The notes under the pieces are model-generated. The model saw only the letters and a program-made list of their open reading frames with translations, did no database searches and had not been told where the DNA came from. A DNA stretch of 7,362 nt from Candidatus Nitrosopumilus sp. GTDB lineage: Archaea; Thermoproteota; Nitrososphaeria; Nitrososphaerales; Nitrosopumilaceae. The position numbers were made by a program, and so were the translations under genes. Below, piece after piece: positions 5,364-7,362 of this stretch (position 1 is its first letter; every line of letters starts with the position of its first letter). Location of the stretch: NCBI GenBank assembly GCA_029941825.1, contig JAPYTM010000041.1, forward strand, positions 1-7,362, written 5' to 3'.

Positions 5364-6719
5364 TTGAAAATTCCTAGAATTGTATTAACAGGTGTTACAA
5401 GTGGTGTTGGAAAAACATCCATAACGTGTGCTATAATTTACGCCTTACAAAAACAAGGTTATTCAGTTCAACCATTTAAAGTTGGACCTGATTATATTGA
5501 TCCTAGTTATCTATCAACTATCTCAAAACATGAAACATACAACTTGGATGTTTGGTTAATGGGAAAAAATCATTTATTGAATAGTTTTATTTCTAATTCA
5601 AAATCAGATGTATCTGTTATTGAAGGTGTAATGGGTTACTATGATGGATTTGATGGAAATTCTAACTATGCAAGCACTCACCATGTAGCCTCTATAACAA
5701 AATCACCCGTACTCTTAGTTTTAGATGCAAGTAAAACTGCTCGCTCTATTGCAGCAACTGTTTTGGGTTTTCAAAAATTTCATAGAAATTCCCGAATTTC
5801 TGGAATTATTCTCAATAAAATAGGCAGTAAAAAGCATGAAATTTTGTGTAAAGATGCATTAGAAAAATCTAAAATTCCTATTGTTGGAGTTATTCCGAAA
5901 AACCCTTTACTAAATACACAATCTAGACATTTAGGATTAATTTCAACATTAGATAAAAAAATATTAAAAATCCAAATCGAAAAAACATCAAAAATAATTT
6001 CAAAATCTTTAGACATTCATCAAATAATTGAAATACTAAAAAATCCAATTATCCTTCCAAAAAAATTGAAACCTATTCATAAAAAAATAAAAACTACAAT
6101 TGCTGTAGCACTTGATACCTCGTTTAATTTTTATTATTCAGATAATTTAGAAGCACTACGTCGTGAAGGAGCAGTTCTAAAATTTTTTAGTCCTGTTAAA
6201 GATAAAAAAATTCCTAAATGTGATGGGCTTTACATTGGTGGTGGTTTTCCTGAAGTTTTAGGTAATTCACTTGAAAAAAATCAAACTATGAAAAAATTAA
6301 TCAAAAAATTAGCTGAAGATAATCTTCCAATTTATGCTGAATGTGGTGGTCTGATGTATTTAACAAAATCTATCATTTATGAAAATAAAAAATATAAAAT
6401 GATTGGTTTGTTTGATGCTGAAACTAACATGACAAAAAAAATGAAACTCAATTATACAAAAGGTCAAATTATTACAAAAACTCCGATCTCAGAAAAACTC
6501 CATAATTTTCAAGGTCATGAATTTCATTATTCGAAATTAGATTCAGTTTCTTCAGATTCAAAGTTTGCTTATACTTTAGAAATTGGTGAGGGAATTAAAA
6601 AACATCAAGATGGAATGATACTATACAATACATTAGCTTCCTATGGACATCTTTATTTTGATAGCTCCAATTATGCTAAAATTTTTATTAAAAATTGTAT
6701 AAAACATTCAAGAACCTGA
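5364..6719 (+). CDS. cobB: Cobyrinic acid a,c-diamide synthase (CobB/CbiA)
   Basis: ATP- and glutamine-dependent amidation of the a and c side chains of (hydrogeno)cobyrinic acid in corrin synthesis. The 451-aa length matches CbiA/CobB (about 460). The N-terminal dethiobiotin-synthetase-like domain has the P-loop GVTSGVGKTS (10-19), KVGPDYIDPSYL (39-50), IEGVMGYYDG (86-95) and LVLDASKTARS (118-128). A Lys/Ile-rich linker (about 195-245) leads to a class I glutamine amidotransferase domain with IGGGFPE (291-297), nucleophile C327 in YAECGGLMYL, GHEFHYS (384-390) and H429 in SYGHLYF. The start is TTG at 5364: an in-frame TAG lies four codons upstream, and homologues begin MKIPRIV just before the P-loop strand. 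The related Ni-sirohydrochlorin amidase CfbB of methanogens is disfavoured by the cobH and cobO neighbours. Its 3' end overlaps cobH by 12 bp in convergent orientation. Confidence 0.94.
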   Translation: MKIPRIVLTGVTSGVGKTSITCAIIYALQKQGYSVQPFKVGPDYIDPSYLSTISKHETYNLDVWLMGKNHLLNSFISNSKSDVSVIEGVMGYYDGFDGNSNYASTHHVASITKSPVLLVLDASKTARSIAATVLGFQKFHRNSRISGIILNKIGSKKHEILCKDALEKSKIPIVGVIPKNPLLNTQSRHLGLISTLDKKILKIQIEKTSKIISKSLDIHQIIEILKNPIILPKKLKPIHKKIKTTIAVALDTSFNFYYSDNLEALRREGAVLKFFSPVKDKKIPKCDGLYIGGGFPEVLGNSLEKNQTMKKLIKKLAEDNLPIYAECGGLMYLTKSIIYENKKYKMIGLFDAETNMTKKMKLNYTKGQIITKTPISEKLHNFQGHEFHYSKLDSVSSDSKFAYTLEIGEGIKKHQDGMILYNTLASYGHLYFDSSNYAKIFIKNCIKHSRT

Positions 6720-7349
6720 TTCTACTCTAATTAATTTAAAAATTGCATTAATTATGGCTGATGCTGATGAACTGCCTCCCTTTCTACCAATATTAGTGAT
6801 AAATGGTACACCTTCTAACTTTGATAATTTCTCTTTTGATTCTGCAGCACAGATGAATCCTACTGGAATTCCAATTATTAATGCGGGTTTCACAATTCCT
6901 TCTTCTACCATCTGAATTATCTCTATTAATGCAGTAGGTGCATTTCCAATAGCTACTATTCCTCCATTAATATCTGAAATTGCTGCTCTCATAGACACTT
7001 GTGAACGAGTTTTTCCTTCTTTTTTTGCCAATTCCATTATTTTTGGATTTGAAATATTGCAAATTATATTATTTCCAAAATCTTTGGGATTTTGTTTATT
7101 TAATCCCCCAATTACACCATTGACATCAACTACAATACTACACCCATTTCTTAAAGCATTCATTGCACTATCAATTGCATCTTTGTGAAAAATTATTTTA
7201 TTTTTATCTGCAAAATCAAAATCAGCTGTTGAGTGAATAATTCTTCTAACTATGGGCCATTCTTTTTCACTATATTGATGAGTACCAATTTCATCTTCAA
7301 TCATTTTCATACTTGCATCTTCAATTGATTGACCTTTTTTAGTTTGCAT
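6708..7349 (-). CDS. cobH: Precorrin-8X / cobalt-precorrin-8 methylmutase (CobH/CbiC)
   Basis: Moves the C-11 methyl group to C-12 of precorrin-8X, giving (hydrogeno)cobyrinic acid, the substrate of the neighbouring CobB. At 213 aa it has the usual length. Key features: VRRIIHSTADFDFA (34-47) with H39 as the expected catalytic His; CSIVVDVNGVIGGL (70-83); the TRSQVSMRAA stretch (114-123); IVAIGNAPTAL (131-141); LIIGIPVGFICAAESK (157-172); and GRKGGSSSASAIINAI near the C-terminus. An in-frame TAG two codons upstream fixes the start at the ATG at 7347-7349. A Shine-Dalgarno sequence precedes it, suggesting it is internal to a minus-strand operon entering from the right. Whether the pathway uses cobalt-precorrin (anaerobic) or precorrin (aerobic) forms cannot be read from this gene. 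Confidence 0.94.
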   Translation of the reverse strand: MQTKKGQSIEDASMKMIEDEIGTHQYSEKEWPIVRRIIHSTADFDFADKNKIIFHKDAIDSAMNALRNGCSIVVDVNGVIGGLNKQNPKDFGNNIICNISNPKIMELAKKEGKTRSQVSMRAAISDINGGIVAIGNAPTALIEIIQMVEEGIVKPALIIGIPVGFICAAESKEKLSKLEGVPFITNIGRKGGSSSASAIINAIFKLIRVESGS

Positions 7350-7354
7350 TCTCT

Positions 7355-7359
7355 ACCTC
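7355..7359 (-). promoter_or_regulatory. Shine-Dalgarno site of cobH
   Basis: GAGGT on the minus strand, 5 nt before the cobH ATG, is the only well-spaced Shine-Dalgarno sequence seen in this window. The other starts seem leaderless or translationally coupled. It implies that cobH is read from a longer transcript starting to the right of the window. Confidence 0.6.
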
Positions 7360-7362
7360 TTT

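Noticed and set aside
5780..6016. Minus-strand open frame inside cobB
   Set aside because: Antisense shadow of the cobB linker region with no start signal or recognised motif.

Overview
The window reads as a gene-dense, strongly AT-rich archaeal chromosome segment. Genes seen only in archaea and eukaryotes (aIF2 alpha and gamma, Nop10, an AglB/STT3 oligosaccharyltransferase) sit beside cobalamin biosynthesis genes. Low GC, short spacers, TATA-like boxes about 26-27 nt before start codons and a B12 pathway together suggest a marine or soil ammonia-oxidising thaumarchaeon of the Nitrosopumilus type. That assignment is inferred from gene content and composition; no marker gene was compared.

Left part (1-1558, + strand): the 3' two thirds or so of the aIF2 gamma gene, overlapped by 8 bp by an Fcf1/Utp24-like PIN-domain gene that starts with TTG. 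Next comes a PEBP (YbhB/YbcL) family gene that probably has its own promoter. Middle (1629-3749, +): a 706-aa multi-spanning AglB/STT3 oligosaccharyltransferase. It runs tail to tail, 3 bp apart, into a minus-strand pair, aIF2 alpha followed by nop10 (3753-4707). nop10 encodes only 51 aa and is easily overlooked. Right part (4748-7349): three cobalamin genes. cobO (corrinoid adenosyltransferase, -) is divergent from cobB/cbiA (cobyrinic acid a,c-diamide synthase, +), and cobB converges on and overlaps cobH/cbiC (precorrin-8X methylmutase, -) by 12 bp.

Two themes result. The first is translation and ribosome biogenesis: initiator-tRNA delivery by aIF2, a predicted rRNA-processing nuclease, and the H/ACA snoRNP protein Nop10. 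The second is corrin ring synthesis: CobH makes (hydrogeno)cobyrinic acid, CobB amidates it, and CobO adenosylates the corrinoid. The 85-bp cobO-cobB spacer holds a TATA-like box for each direction and a 14-bp near-perfect palindrome between them; it is the best regulatory candidate here.

No stretch over 300 bases lacks a gene. I see no tRNA, rRNA, CRISPR array, insertion sequence or integrase. This is mostly core genome. I found no convincing undescribed system; the findings are departures from family motifs, start-codon decisions and compact gene arrangements.
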